Origin: Peptostreptococcaceae bacterium
GTDB taxonomy: Bacteria; Bacillota; Clostridia; Peptostreptococcales; Peptostreptococcaceae
NCBI GenBank assembly: GCA_902363255.1
Contig: CABIZO010000003.1
Location: 496,001 to 560,000 of the forward strand
Reading direction: 5' to 3'
DNA: 64,000 bases
Shown piece by piece: positions 1 to 9,072 of the stretch (position 1 is its first letter; the number at the start of each line of letters is the position of its first letter). A program made the position numbers and the translations under genes. Below the pieces are notes generated by a model. The model saw only the letters and a list, made by a program, of their open reading frames with translations, did no database searches and was not told where the DNA came from.

Positions 1-1265
1 TGATTAATTTGAAGTGGCGTAAATTCTATATTTGCTTGACCTATAGCTAAGTTACTTATCGCTATGTGCTCTGGTAACTTAGAATCTTTTTCTTCGTCTA
101 TGCCTATATCTACTTTTTCATCTAAGTGTAATGTTTTTATAGCTTCAAATATTTTTTCACTGCCTACCCTTTTTGCTATGTCATAAAATGCACAGTTACA
201 AGAGTTAGCTAGTGCCTCACTTATATCTTGTACACCATGTGCAACATTGTTATTACAATTTAAGACTTCATTGGAGGAACCTACCTTTATACTTCCGCTA
301 CAATTGTATTGATAATTTTCATCTATAGCATTATTCTCCAATGCCGCATATAATACTACTAATTTAAATACCGATCCTGGTGGATATGTAACTGCTAATG
401 CCCTATTTTGTAATTCACCACTAGTACTATTATTATAGTCTGAAATTTTATTTTGATTAAAATTAGGTCTAGAGCACATAGACAAAACCGATCCTGTTTT
501 AACGTCAGAAATTATTACTGCACTTGGATTTTCTTCTTTATCCATAATTTTTTCAACTTTTTCTTGTATTTTAGAATCTATACTTAATTTTAAATGCGTA
601 GAATTTTCACTTTCTGAAGTTTCTTCAATACTGCCTTTTAAATAATTAAGACCTTTATTATTTACACCTGCTTTAAATACAGATACATAACTTTTGTTAC
701 TATCTTTTAACTCATCATTCATGTATTTTTCTATACCGCTAACTCCATTATTCTCTGATTTTTTTATATATCCGATTAAGTGAGTTAACAAATTATTATC
801 TGAATACCTAATTGTTTTCTCTTTTACATATATATTTTTCTCTTTTAATTCATCTATTTTACTTTGATCAATATAATCAATTTCTATTTCAATAATTTGA
901 TTCGATAACTGTTCTTGTACAGCTTTATATATATCTTCTTCTGTTAATTTTGTTGCTTTTTTTATAAGAGCTACATTTTGATAGTTTCCACTTATTGTAT
1001 CTTTTGGTACAAGTAATATTTTCTTTTTTTGTTTATCTGTAAGAGGTAGATTATTTCTATCATATATAATTCCCCTTCCACTATTTAGATTTATTGTTTC
1101 TAAACTTTGGCTATCTACCTTACTTTCATATTCTTTATTTTTAAATATTGCTAAATTTGCTATTTCATATGTTAGATAAGTACACAATAACAAAAAAATA
1201 ACAAAAAAAGATTTTATCCTTTTTTTTATTAATTTATTTGATGTATTTTTTTTCAGTCTTGCCAT
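1..1265 (-). CDS. Class B penicillin-binding protein (peptidoglycan transpeptidase), C-terminus cut by window edge
   Basis: This is a membrane-anchored D,D-transpeptidase of the FtsI/PBP2/SpoVD class that cross-links peptidoglycan outside the membrane. A short basic N-terminus is followed by one hydrophobic segment (about residues 20-38), then a PBP dimerisation-type region and the start of the transpeptidase domain. The catalytic SxxK motif is visible as PPGSVFK and the SxN motif as NSCNCAF; the KTG motif would lie beyond base 1. The ATG at 1265 follows a GAGGTG ribosome-binding site. About 420 residues are present. Which PBP this is (elongation, division or spore type) cannot be settled from the fragment. 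Confidence 0.9.
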   Translation of the reverse strand, partial: MARLKKNTSNKLIKKRIKSFFVIFLLLCTYLTYEIANLAIFKNKEYESKVDSQSLETINLNSGRGIIYDRNNLPLTDKQKKKILLVPKDTISGNYQNVALIKKATKLTEEDIYKAVQEQLSNQIIEIEIDYIDQSKIDELKEKNIYVKEKTIRYSDNNLLTHLIGYIKKSENNGVSGIEKYMNDELKDSNKSYVSVFKAGVNNKGLNYLKGSIEETSESENSTHLKLSIDSKIQEKVEKIMDKEENPSAVIISDVKTGSVLSMCSRPNFNQNKISDYNNSTSGELQNRALAVTYPPGSVFKLVVLYAALENNAIDENYQYNCSGSIKVGSSNEVLNCNNNVAHGVQDISEALANSCNCAFYDIAKRVGSEKIFEAIKTLHLDEKVDIGIDEEKDSKLPEHIAISNLAIGQANIEFTPLQIN

Positions 1266-1366
1266 CCAATCACCTCTTATCCTTTGTAATTATTTTTAAC
1301 AAGTAAAAGAAAAAAAATACTGAATTAGAAAATATTACATAAATATTTATTTCTAATTTTTTGCAC

Positions 1367-1387
1367 AAAAAAACTTCCTATTGGAAG
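1367..1387 (-). terminator. Rho-independent terminator overlapping the marR stop codon
   Basis: On the minus strand CTTCC-AATA-GGAAG is followed by seven T residues. The 5-bp stem includes the last codons and the TAG stop of the marR-type gene. The stem is short, but the U-tract is strong. Confidence 0.6.
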
Positions 1388-1833
1388 CTTTCATATTTTC
1401 GTTCAAAGAACCTATTTGCTTTTCCTAGAGCTTTTGTTAGCACTTCTAATTCATCTCCTTGAAAATTCTCAAGTATTCCATCTATCATTTCTTTATGGAA
1501 TACACTATGAACATCAAAAACTTCTTTTCCTGTTTCTGTAAGACTTACAAGTACTACTCTTCTATCCTCTTCTATTCTTTTTCTCTCAACATAACCCTTT
1601 TTTATAAGTCTATTTATAGCTGTAGTAAGAGTTCCCACTGTTATTCTTAAATCATGGGCAATTTCACCCATTGTTCTATTACCTTCTGTTCCAATAGCTT
1701 CTATTGTATGTATTTCTGTTATTGAAAGGTTTTGGAATTCTGTATTTTTCATTGCCTTTTCTTCAATATGTAAAATATCATTGAATAATTGTACTAATAG
1801 TTTATTTAAAATTTCCTCTGTTCGATTTTCCAT
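1378..1833 (-). CDS. MarR family transcriptional regulator
   Basis: This 151-residue protein has the normal MarR length and layout: an N-terminal dimerisation helix, a winged helix-turn-helix at about residues 35-100 with the typical phrases LSITEIHTIEAIG and TVGTLTTAINRLIKKGYVERKR, the acidic-basic wing EEDRRVVLVSLT, and C-terminal helices. It would bind an operator as a dimer and usually represses neighbours or itself. It is a single-gene unit with its own promoter and terminator. No ligand or target can be deduced. ATG 1833 is preceded by GGAGAG. Confidence 0.9.
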   Translation of the reverse strand: MENRTEEILNKLLVQLFNDILHIEEKAMKNTEFQNLSITEIHTIEAIGTEGNRTMGEIAHDLRITVGTLTTAINRLIKKGYVERKRIEEDRRVVLVSLTETGKEVFDVHSVFHKEMIDGILENFQGDELEVLTKALGKANRFFERKYESFQ

Positions 1834-1867
1834 AATTCATACTCTCCGTCCTTTATATTCTAAATGT

Positions 1868-1896
1868 ATTATAATAAATTTTTTAATTTAATTCAA
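1868..1896 (-). promoter_or_regulatory. Sigma-A type promoter of the marR gene
   Basis: On the minus strand TTGAAT (-35, 1896-1891) and TATAAT (-10, 1873-1868) are separated by exactly 17 bp, about 35 bases upstream of the marR start codon. This is the best-matching housekeeping promoter near the left edge. Confidence 0.6.
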
Positions 1897-1994
1897 TTAT
1901 CATCATGATATATTCCAATAATACATTATTATTTTAATAATTTGCCTAATTTATATTTATAATACCCATAAATAGTCTCTATTAATTATAATAT

Positions 1995-2035
1995 AAAAAA
2001 ATGCACATTTATTTTCATAACTGTGCATTTTTTTA
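1995..2035 (-). terminator. Rho-independent terminator after trhP
   Basis: The arms AAATGCACA and TGTGCATTT enclose a 15-base AT-rich loop, with A and T runs on either side, so it could stop transcription in both directions. It follows directly on the stop codon of the U32 peptidase-family gene. Confidence 0.75.
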
Positions 2036-2965
2036 TTATTTTGTATAATCTATGTTTTCTTCTAAATAAAATCCTGTTGTTAAATCTCTATAATCTATAT
2101 TTTGCAATTCTTCCAACCAGCTTTTATCAAATTCCCAGTTATCTGGATTTTTTATAAATTCATCAATAGCTTTTCTATATACTTTTATCACCTTTTCAGT
2201 ATATTCATTTGATTTCATATTTCCTTCTATACTTAGTGTAGTAACACCAGATTTAATAAGCTCTGGAATAAACTCTATCATACATAAATCTTTTGCTGCA
2301 TAGAATATTGTTCCACCTTCATCTTCATATATTGGACAATATTGACCTGGTCTTTTTTCTTCTACTAAGTTATAGTGTTTTTCTGAATCATAGTTTCCTG
2401 CTTCTCTACTTGTCATATAATTTGATAATAATCTTCTACCTGAATATGACATTACCATAGATCCGTGAATAAAAGCTTCTATTTCTAAATCTAATGGAAC
2501 ATTTTTTCTTATTTCAATTATATCTTTAAGTGATAATTCCTTAGCTATTACAACTCTTCTAACACCTAAGTCATAGTAAAATCTTGCTGTTTCGTAGTTG
2601 TAAATATTAGCTTGCATTCCCATATGCACTTTCATATCAGGTATTACTCTTCTAACTATTTCTAAAGTACCTGGTTCGCACAGTATTAAACCATCTACTT
2701 TAATTTCATTTAATTTTAATAAATACTCTTCCAATTTAACAAAGTCATTGTTATGTGGTAATAATGATATAGTTACATAAACTTTTTTATTTTTCTCATG
2801 GGCAAAATTTATTCCTTCTTGTAATTCTTCCATGGAAAACTTATTTGATATAGTATCCATTCCAAAAGTTTGTCCACCTATATATACACTATCAGCTCCA
2901 CTTTCAAGAGCGCCTTTTAATCCTTGTAAATCCTTGGCAAAAGATGATAATTCTAAGTTTAACAT
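2036..2965 (-). CDS. trhP1: Peptidase U32 family protein, TrhP1/YrrN-like tRNA hydroxylation factor
   Basis: The 309-residue length and the N-terminal TIM-barrel-like sequence (ALESGADSVYIGGQTFGM) match the U32 family. From memory, the B. subtilis order mltG, trmR, trhP1, trhP2 (yrrL-yrrM-yrrN-yrrO) makes wobble 5-hydroxyuridine and then 5-methoxyuridine; the first three have counterparts here in the same order. The family landmark IEAFIHGSMVMSYSGR is present, but the iron-sulfur Cys positions are not: SGRR replaces SGRC, and no CxxxC follows. No trhP2 partner lies next to it. The start ATG overlaps the TAA of trmR (TAATG), so the two are translationally coupled. The symbol rests on synteny and length. 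Confidence 0.75.
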   Translation of the reverse strand: MLNLELSSFAKDLQGLKGALESGADSVYIGGQTFGMDTISNKFSMEELQEGINFAHEKNKKVYVTISLLPHNNDFVKLEEYLLKLNEIKVDGLILCEPGTLEIVRRVIPDMKVHMGMQANIYNYETARFYYDLGVRRVVIAKELSLKDIIEIRKNVPLDLEIEAFIHGSMVMSYSGRRLLSNYMTSREAGNYDSEKHYNLVEEKRPGQYCPIYEDEGGTIFYAAKDLCMIEFIPELIKSGVTTLSIEGNMKSNEYTEKVIKVYRKAIDEFIKNPDNWEFDKSWLEELQNIDYRDLTTGFYLEENIDYTK

Positions 2966-3627
2966 TATTCATCAACCCTTTCTTTCTCCTTGTAACTTAA
3001 CGCTACTCCATCTCCTATAGGTATTAATGATGTACTTAAGTAGTCACAGTTACATATATAGTCTAAATAGTTTCTCATTCTTTTTACAATAGTTTTTTTT
3101 CTTCTCATAACAAGAGCATCATCAGCAATCATACCTTTGTAAAGAATATTATCAGAAATTAAAAGACCACCAACTTTTAGTTTGTCTATTACTAAGTCAT
3201 AGAATAATTGATATTGACCTTTAGCTGCATCTAAGAAGATCATGTCAAACTCACCTTCAACATTTTTTAATAATTCTTCTGCATCTCCCTCTAATAAGGT
3301 AATATTATTATCAAATCCTGATCTTTCAAAGTTTTTCTTTGCTTGCTCGATCATTTTTTCATTTCTCTCTACTGTTATTATTTTAGCTTCTCCACTTGTA
3401 GAAGTTGAAAATAAAATAGATGAATATCCTATTGCACAACCTACTTCTAATATACTTTTAGGTTTTTGAACTTTTAATAAGACTTTTAATAAGTCTGATA
3501 CTTCTTTATGCACAATAGGAACATTATACTCTGCTGCATATTCTTCCAATTCTTTTAACAAACCTTCTTTATCCTTTAGTGTTTCTCTTATATATCTTTC
3601 AACTTCATTATTAACAATATTACTCAA
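2965..3627 (-). CDS. trmR: SAM-dependent O-methyltransferase, tRNA 5-hydroxyuridine methyltransferase TrmR-like
   Basis: This 220-residue class I methyltransferase has SAM motif I (ILEVGCAIGYSS) near residue 60 and the metal-binding style motif FDMIFLDAAKGQY near residue 135, typical of the COMT/CCoAMT-like family. TrmR (YrrM) of B. subtilis methylates 5-hydroxyuridine-34 of tRNA to 5-methoxyuridine; that role is inferred from family and its place between mltG and trhP. I chose TTG at 3627 because AAGGAG lies 8 bases upstream. The GTG three codons earlier directly abuts that site. Confidence 0.8.
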   Translation of the reverse strand: MSNIVNNEVERYIRETLKDKEGLLKELEEYAAEYNVPIVHKEVSDLLKVLLKVQKPKSILEVGCAIGYSSILFSTSTSGEAKIITVERNEKMIEQAKKNFERSGFDNNITLLEGDAEELLKNVEGEFDMIFLDAAKGQYQLFYDLVIDKLKVGGLLISDNILYKGMIADDALVMRRKKTIVKRMRNYLDYICNCDYLSTSLIPIGDGVALSYKEKERVDE

Positions 3628-3736
3628 TTCTTTCACTCCTTAATTTCTCACTTAATTTACTCTTTTCAAATTAATAGGATTATACCTTAAATTTTTAAGA
3701 CATAATCCATAAAAAACTATCAATAATATACTTACC

Positions 3737-4804
3737 CTATTTATCCGTAGAGTAACTATTATTTCTTTCTTCTCTATCTTTTCTGTATTGCTCCACATTT
3801 TTCACATGTTCTTCATATGTTTTACTATAAGTATTTCCACCCTCTATAGTTGCCACAAAATACAAGTATTCTGTAGTTGATGGATATAAAACCGCTTCAA
3901 TAGATTCTATTCCAGGATTGGCAATAGGTGTAGGTGGTAAACCTTTCACTTTATAAGTATTGTATGGAGAATCAATCTTTAAATCATTATAAGTTATACT
4001 TTTTTTTCTTTCTTTAAAAATATATTGAATTGTTGCATCAGATTGTAATGGCATGCCTATTTTTATTCTATTGTAAAATACACTTGCTATCATTGGCCTA
4101 TCTTCATCAAGCACAGCTTCCTTTTCGACTATTGACGCTAAATCAATCACTTCATATAAAGATTTATTAAGTTCTTTTTGTCTTTTTTGTAATTTATCAT
4201 TATACTTTGACTCAAAAGTCTCAAGCATATGATTTAATACTTCTTTTTCACTTTGATCTTCATCAAAGTAGTAAGTACTTGGATATAAAAAGCCTTCTAA
4301 TGAAACAATTTTTTCATCATCTAAAAAATTAAACTTTTTCTTAAATTCTTCAGGGTTATTTACTAGCTCTTCATAAACATTTTTATCACCTAATTTACTA
4401 TTTACAAGAAGATCAATAATTTCAAAAGAAGTAGAGCCTTCTGGAACTGTTATTTTTATACCGTCATTATAAATTTTACCTTCTGATAAATCATTAATTA
4501 TTTCCTTATTTGAATAAGTTTGATTAAATAAGTATTTTCCTGATTTAAGTTTTGAAGTATTATTACTTACCCTTACATATAATTTAAATAAAATTTTATT
4601 TTTAATTAATTTATTTTCTTTCAATATATCTGTAACTTGGTTTAAAGTAGATCCTGTTGGTATATCGACTACAATATCATCTTTATTCTTTTTATTGTAA
4701 GGACCTATTTGAATAACTACAAAAGTTGCTATAAGAATTACAATAATAATTGGAACTGCTATAGCTACCATAATTTTTTTACTTTTGTCATTGTTCAGAT
4801 TCAT
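3737..4804 (-). CDS. mltG: Endolytic murein transglycosylase MltG
   Basis: The 355-residue protein has one N-terminal membrane helix (about residues 10-32), a LysM-like region (VVDIPTGSTLNQVTDILKEN) and the YceG catalytic domain. The catalytic glutamate sits in ASIVEKEAV, followed by MIASVFYNRI and the QSDATIQY stretch that lines the active site. MltG cleaves nascent glycan strands and so sets strand length. The gene sits upstream of trmR-trhP as in Bacillus. ATG 4804 follows AAGGAG at about 10 bases. Confidence 0.93.
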   Translation of the reverse strand: MNLNNDKSKKIMVAIAVPIIIVILIATFVVIQIGPYNKKNKDDIVVDIPTGSTLNQVTDILKENKLIKNKILFKLYVRVSNNTSKLKSGKYLFNQTYSNKEIINDLSEGKIYNDGIKITVPEGSTSFEIIDLLVNSKLGDKNVYEELVNNPEEFKKKFNFLDDEKIVSLEGFLYPSTYYFDEDQSEKEVLNHMLETFESKYNDKLQKRQKELNKSLYEVIDLASIVEKEAVLDEDRPMIASVFYNRIKIGMPLQSDATIQYIFKERKKSITYNDLKIDSPYNTYKVKGLPPTPIANPGIESIEAVLYPSTTEYLYFVATIEGGNTYSKTYEEHVKNVEQYRKDREERNNSYSTDK

Positions 4805-4921
4805 AAGTTGCTAACTCCTTATCTCTTTTATATCCTTTTTATTATAAATCTACATGTAAAATATTTCAATAAAAATGTCGGAATTTAAAAAATTCCCTGT
4901 ACTTACGCGAATTTCTACAAA

Positions 4922-4962
4922 TAAAAAAGCCTAACTTTATTTTTTACAAGTTAAGCTTTTTT
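4922..4962 (-). terminator. Terminator ending the steA-to-pdp operon
   Basis: On the minus strand AAAAAAGCTTAACTT pairs with AAGTTAGGCTTTTTT across a 12-base A-rich loop (one G-U pair and a short imperfection), followed by T residues. It lies just beyond the pdp stop codon. Confidence 0.75.
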
Positions 4963-4972
4963 AAACATTTAA

Positions 4973-6298
4973 CTAGAATTTACTTATTCCATCTTTTGTC
5001 ACAACACCATATATTAATTTTTTAGGTTCAGCTTTTTCTTCACTTATTATATAAGCATTTTTAAACCTTCTCTTTGCATCTTCAAATTTATTTTCTCTAT
5101 TAAAGTGCATTACAGCTAAAGTATCTCCTTCATTTACAAAGTCTCCAACTTTTTTCTTTAGTATTATACCTGCACTTAAGTCTAACTCATCTTCTTTAGT
5201 TTCTCTTCCCGCACCAAGTATCATTGCACTTACTCCAACAGCTTCTGCTTCTATTTTATCTATAAAACCTGTTTTGTCTGATTTTATTTCAACTACATGA
5301 CTTGCTTGTGGTAATAAAGAGTAATCATCCGCTACTCTAGGGTCTCCCCCTTGATTAACCACAAATTCTTTGAACTTTTCTAAAGCTGCACCAGATTCTA
5401 ATGCTTCTTTAATTCTTCTTACCCCATCTTCATAATCTGAAGCTATTTTAGATGATACTAGCATATAAGCACCTAAAGTTTCACAAAGCATCATAAAGTC
5501 TTTTGGTCCTCTTCCTTTTAATGCCTCTATTGCTTCTATAACTTCTAATGAGTTCCCAACAGCACTTCCTAAAGGTTCGTCCATATCACTAATTATACCT
5601 ATAGTTTCTCTATTCATGGCTGTTCCGATTTCTACCATTTCCTTAGCTAATGCAAAAGAGTCATCTAAAGTTTTCATAAATGCTCCATCTCCAGTTTTAA
5701 CATCTAAAACTATGGCATCAGCTCCAGAAGCTAATTTTTTACACATGATAGAAGCAGCTATTAAAGATATATTGTCAACTGTTGCTGTAACATCTCTAAG
5801 TGCATACATTTTCTTATCAGCAACTGCTATTGATGCTGTTTGACCACAAACAGCTATTTTTATATTATTTACTGAATCTATAAATTTCTTAGAGCTCATT
5901 TCTATTGAAAATCCAGGTATAGCTTCTAACTTGTCTAACGTTCCTCCTGTATGTCCAAGTCCTCTACCTGACATTTTAGCTACAGGTACTCCACAAGCTG
6001 CCATTAAAGGTGCTAAAGCTATAGTAGTCTTATCTCCTACTCCTCCTGTTGAGTGTTTATCAACTTTAACACCATTTATTTCAGATAAATCCATTACTTC
6101 TCCTGAATTCATCATAGCTTCAGTCAAATATGCTGTTTCTTGTTTATTCATTTTATTTAAGTATATAGCCATTAAAAGCGCTGATGCTTGATAATCTGGA
6201 ATTTCGCCCTTAGAATATCTATCTACAAAGAAGTCTATTTCTTCTTTTGTTAAAACTTCTTTGTCTCTTTTTTTTCTTATTATATCGTATATTCTCAT
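4973..6298 (-). CDS. pdp: Pyrimidine-nucleoside phosphorylase
   Basis: The enzyme splits uridine, thymidine and deoxyuridine with phosphate to the base and (deoxy)ribose-1-phosphate. The 441-residue length is typical. The phosphate and potassium site KHSTGGVGDKTT is at residues 81-92, followed by the family signature SGRGLGHTGGTLDK; the C-terminal lipoyl-like domain starts near residue 340. deoB, which converts the sugar-1-phosphate product, lies 21 bases upstream in the same transcript, so the pair forms a nucleoside salvage route. Confidence 0.95.
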   Translation of the reverse strand: MRIYDIIRKKRDKEVLTKEEIDFFVDRYSKGEIPDYQASALLMAIYLNKMNKQETAYLTEAMMNSGEVMDLSEINGVKVDKHSTGGVGDKTTIALAPLMAACGVPVAKMSGRGLGHTGGTLDKLEAIPGFSIEMSSKKFIDSVNNIKIAVCGQTASIAVADKKMYALRDVTATVDNISLIAASIMCKKLASGADAIVLDVKTGDGAFMKTLDDSFALAKEMVEIGTAMNRETIGIISDMDEPLGSAVGNSLEVIEAIEALKGRGPKDFMMLCETLGAYMLVSSKIASDYEDGVRRIKEALESGAALEKFKEFVVNQGGDPRVADDYSLLPQASHVVEIKSDKTGFIDKIEAEAVGVSAMILGAGRETKEDELDLSAGIILKKKVGDFVNEGDTLAVMHFNRENKFEDAKRRFKNAYIISEEKAEPKKLIYGVVTKDGISKF

Positions 6299-6319
6299 TA
6301 TTTCCTCCTAAATGTACTG

Positions 6320-7489
6320 CTACATTATCTCATTCTTAAAACTTTCACCATTTTTAGGTAATTTAACATTTAATATATCCGCTACAGTAGCTCCTATATC
6401 TGCAAAGCTTTTTCTTATGCCTAAGTTTATTCCACTTTTAATGTTTTTGCCATATACAAGTACTGGTATATACTCTCTAGTATGATCAGTACCTTTATAA
6501 GTAGGATCATTTCCATGGTCCGCATTTATTATTAATATATCATCTTCTTTCATTGATGATATTATTTCAGGTATTCTAGCATCAAATTCTTCTAATGCTT
6601 CTTTATATCCTAAAGAGTTTCTTCTGTGTCCATATTTTGAATCAAAATCAACTAGATTTGTGAATATTAATCCATTATTTTCTTTTTTAATATAATTTAT
6701 AGTTTGATCTACACCATCCATGTTATCTTTAGTATGTATAGCTTCCGTTATACCTTGTCCATTAAATATATCTTCTATTTTACCAACACCAATAACATCT
6801 AAATTAGATTTTTTTATTGTATCTAGCACTGTAGATTCAAATGGATTTAATGAGTAATCTCTTCTGTTAGAAGTTCTTTCAAACTTACCTGCTTTTTCAC
6901 CTATAAAAGGTCTTGCTATTATTCTAGCCACAGCATTATCACCCATCATTATTTCTCTGGCAATTTCACACATCTTGTATAGTTCTTCAAGAGGTATTAT
7001 TTCTTCGTGAGCTGCAATTTGGAATACACTATCTGCTGAAGTATATACTATTACATCTCCTGTTTTCATTTGATGTTCACCATACTCATCAAGTATAGCA
7101 GTTCCAGAAGCTGGTTTATTTCCAACTACTTTTCTTCCAGTTCTTTTTTCAAATTCATTTATTATTTCTTCTGTAAATCCATCTGGGAAAGTTTTAAATG
7201 GTTTTTCCACTAAAACTCCTGTCATTTCCCAGTGACCTGTTGTTGTATCTTTTCCACATGATAATTCATCACACTTACCAAATGATCCTATTGGATTTTC
7301 TTCTTTTGGTAAATAATCTATTCCATCTATATTTCCAATCCCTAATTTAATCATATTAGGTATTTTGATATCTTTATGATTTTTAACTATATTACCTAAA
7401 GTATTTACTCCCACATCTCCAAATTTTTCTGAATCTTTAAGTGCTCCTACACCAACACTATCTATAACTATCCATATTACTCTACTCAT
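6320..7489 (-). CDS. deoB: Phosphopentomutase
   Basis: The enzyme interconverts (deoxy)ribose-1-phosphate and -5-phosphate. It is an alkaline-phosphatase superfamily member with the metal site WIVIDSVGVGALKD near the start, the phosphorylatable threonine region GKDTTTGHWEMTG near residues 79-91, and the second metal cluster ADHGNDP...GTDHTREYIP. The 389-residue length is normal. It sits between the XerD-like gene and pdp with 13- and 21-base gaps. The xerD-drm pairing is also found in B. subtilis. Confidence 0.95.
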   Translation of the reverse strand: MSRVIWIVIDSVGVGALKDSEKFGDVGVNTLGNIVKNHKDIKIPNMIKLGIGNIDGIDYLPKEENPIGSFGKCDELSCGKDTTTGHWEMTGVLVEKPFKTFPDGFTEEIINEFEKRTGRKVVGNKPASGTAILDEYGEHQMKTGDVIVYTSADSVFQIAAHEEIIPLEELYKMCEIAREIMMGDNAVARIIARPFIGEKAGKFERTSNRRDYSLNPFESTVLDTIKKSNLDVIGVGKIEDIFNGQGITEAIHTKDNMDGVDQTINYIKKENNGLIFTNLVDFDSKYGHRRNSLGYKEALEEFDARIPEIISSMKEDDILIINADHGNDPTYKGTDHTREYIPVLVYGKNIKSGINLGIRKSFADIGATVADILNVKLPKNGESFKNEIM

Positions 7490-7502
7490 ACAAATTTCCT
7501 CC

Positions 7503-8390
7503 TTATATGTCTTCTTTTTTCCTCGGATGCTTGTCCTTAATTTCTTTCCTTACATTGTTGTCCATTTGGTTTAGATAAAGCTGTAAACTAGACAAGTTAG
7601 AATTACCTAATATTTTGCTTACAACAGCCAAATTAGCTCCACCCTTTAGCAAATGTATTGCAAAGGAATGTCTAAGTATACTTGGATTAATATTCTTACT
7701 TATATTAGCCATATTAGCATATTTTTTTATAACCTTCCAAAGACCTTGCCTTGTAAACCTTTGTCCCTGTGCATTAACAAACAATGCCTCTTCTTCTGCT
7801 TTTACTAATTCAGGTCTTCCCTCTTTTATATATTTATCTAAATATGTTTTTGTAATTTCACAAAGAGGTATTACTCTTTGATTTTTACCCGTATTGCAAT
7901 ATAAATAATCAATTTCTAAATCTACGTCTTGTAGATTTAATTCCACAAGTTCTGAAACCCTTATGCCTGTACCATATAACGTTTCAAAAATAGCCTTATC
8001 TCTTATCTTCTTAGGGCTACTTAAATCAGGAAATTTCAAAAGGGCTTCTACTTCTTCCTCCGTTAAGATTTCAACATTTTCTCTTTTTATTTTTGGTTTT
8101 TTTATATTATTAGCAGGATTTGTTTCGCTAATACGATTTAAAAATAAATATTCATGAAAAGACTTAACAGAAGAAGTTACCCTTGATACTGTGGCAACAG
8201 AAATATTTTGCTTTTCTAAATTCATCAAAAAATTAATAATATCATACTCTACTACATCTTCTATTTTAATATTCTCAGACTTTAAATAATCTATATATTT
8301 TTTAATATCTGTGTAATATGAACATATGGTATTTTCTGATAGCCTTTTTTTGCTTTTAATATACTCAATATATTGTTGTAAAACTTCCAT
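7503..8390 (-). CDS. XerD-like tyrosine recombinase lacking both active-site histidines
   Basis: The 295-residue protein has a SAM-like N-terminal DNA-binding domain (about 1-90) and a tyrosine recombinase domain. Arg144 (GTGIRVSEL), Lys169, Arg240 and Tyr272 (LQLYLNQ) align with catalytic positions. The HxxR motif reads Ser237-Ile-Leu-Arg240, and the usual LGH reads Leu-Gly-Asn263, so both catalytic histidines are replaced. Position between spoIIM and deoB is that of xerD/ripX in Bacillus, so it derives from XerD by synteny. Whether it still recombines dif sites is open; no symbol is given for that reason. ATG 8390 follows AAAGGAG. Confidence 0.85.
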   Translation of the reverse strand: MEVLQQYIEYIKSKKRLSENTICSYYTDIKKYIDYLKSENIKIEDVVEYDIINFLMNLEKQNISVATVSRVTSSVKSFHEYLFLNRISETNPANNIKKPKIKRENVEILTEEEVEALLKFPDLSSPKKIRDKAIFETLYGTGIRVSELVELNLQDVDLEIDYLYCNTGKNQRVIPLCEITKTYLDKYIKEGRPELVKAEEEALFVNAQGQRFTRQGLWKVIKKYANMANISKNINPSILRHSFAIHLLKGGANLAVVSKILGNSNLSSLQLYLNQMDNNVRKEIKDKHPRKKEDI

Positions 8391-8402
8391 AAATAACTCC
8401 TT

Positions 8403-9014
8403 TTATCTTACTAGGAATTGTAAAATGCCAATGCTTATTGCATTTAATAATAATTGTGCTGAAGTACAAATTATTATTATAATAATACCATTTAACAAAT
8501 ATCTTCTACCTAAAAATAAGATCCCTTCTTTTCTTCCTCGTTTATATTCTTCGTACATATTTCTAATATAGTAAAAACTCACTGTAATAATTATTATTGC
8601 TCCTGGTATTATAATAAAATTTTTTATTACCATAATCAATATCATTTTTATACTTTTAAGTTTAATTAATAAAATTAAGCTATTAATAGTATAGCCGATT
8701 GACATTCCTTTTAATAAAAAACTTATTAATGCCAATGGAAAAGTAATTACAAATAGTGAAAATAATACTATACTCCCTAGAAAAAATATATTTTCTCTTA
8801 AATTAGAAAAAACTACAGCACTTACGTTTATATCACTTCCCTGGCTATAGTAGTCATTCAAATTATTTATACTATCTAGTACTATATCTTGTCCATTTGA
8901 AAAAATCTTATTTAAATAAGTTCCTATGGCAACAAATATAATAAAAATAATACTTAAACAAATTATTTCTTTACTTATTCTTAAATTATCTTTTTTTCTT
9001 ATTGTTCTTCTCAA
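8403..9014 (-). CDS. spoIIM: Stage II sporulation protein M
   Basis: SpoIIM joins SpoIID and SpoIIP in the complex that remodels septal peptidoglycan during engulfment. The 203-residue protein has about five membrane segments (residues near 18-36, 75-100, 105-130, 135-155 and 180-200) and matches the SpoIIM/DUF95 layout. It starts with TTG at 9014 after GAGGGGG. That ribosome-binding site lies inside a long stem with the DNA just after the Nudix stop codon. It follows the Nudix gene and precedes the XerD-like gene. Confidence 0.88.
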   Translation of the reverse strand: MRRTIRKKDNLRISKEIICLSIIFIIFVAIGTYLNKIFSNGQDIVLDSINNLNDYYSQGSDINVSAVVFSNLRENIFFLGSIVLFSLFVITFPLALISFLLKGMSIGYTINSLILLIKLKSIKMILIMVIKNFIIIPGAIIIITVSFYYIRNMYEEYKRGRKEGILFLGRRYLLNGIIIIIICTSAQLLLNAISIGILQFLVR

Positions 9015-9018
9015 ATTT

Positions 9019-9069
9019 ATAACCCCCTCTTATCCTAACATATATTTATGTTAAAAAAGAGGAGGTTAT
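9019..9069 (-). promoter_or_regulatory. RNA hairpin that would sequester the spoIIM ribosome-binding site
   Basis: In minus-strand RNA, bases 9069-9057 pair with 9031-9019 over 13 bp with a single G-U pair. The 3' arm holds GAGGGGG, the spoIIM ribosome-binding site. A perfect 7-bp inner hairpin (TAACATA/TATGTTA, 9036-9053) lies between the arms. The 5' arm begins four bases after the Nudix stop, so a ribosome ending there would open the stem. The G-U would be C-A in plus-strand RNA, which assigns the structure to the minus strand. No U-tract follows, so it is not a terminator. Confidence 0.6.
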
Positions 9070-9072
9070 GCT

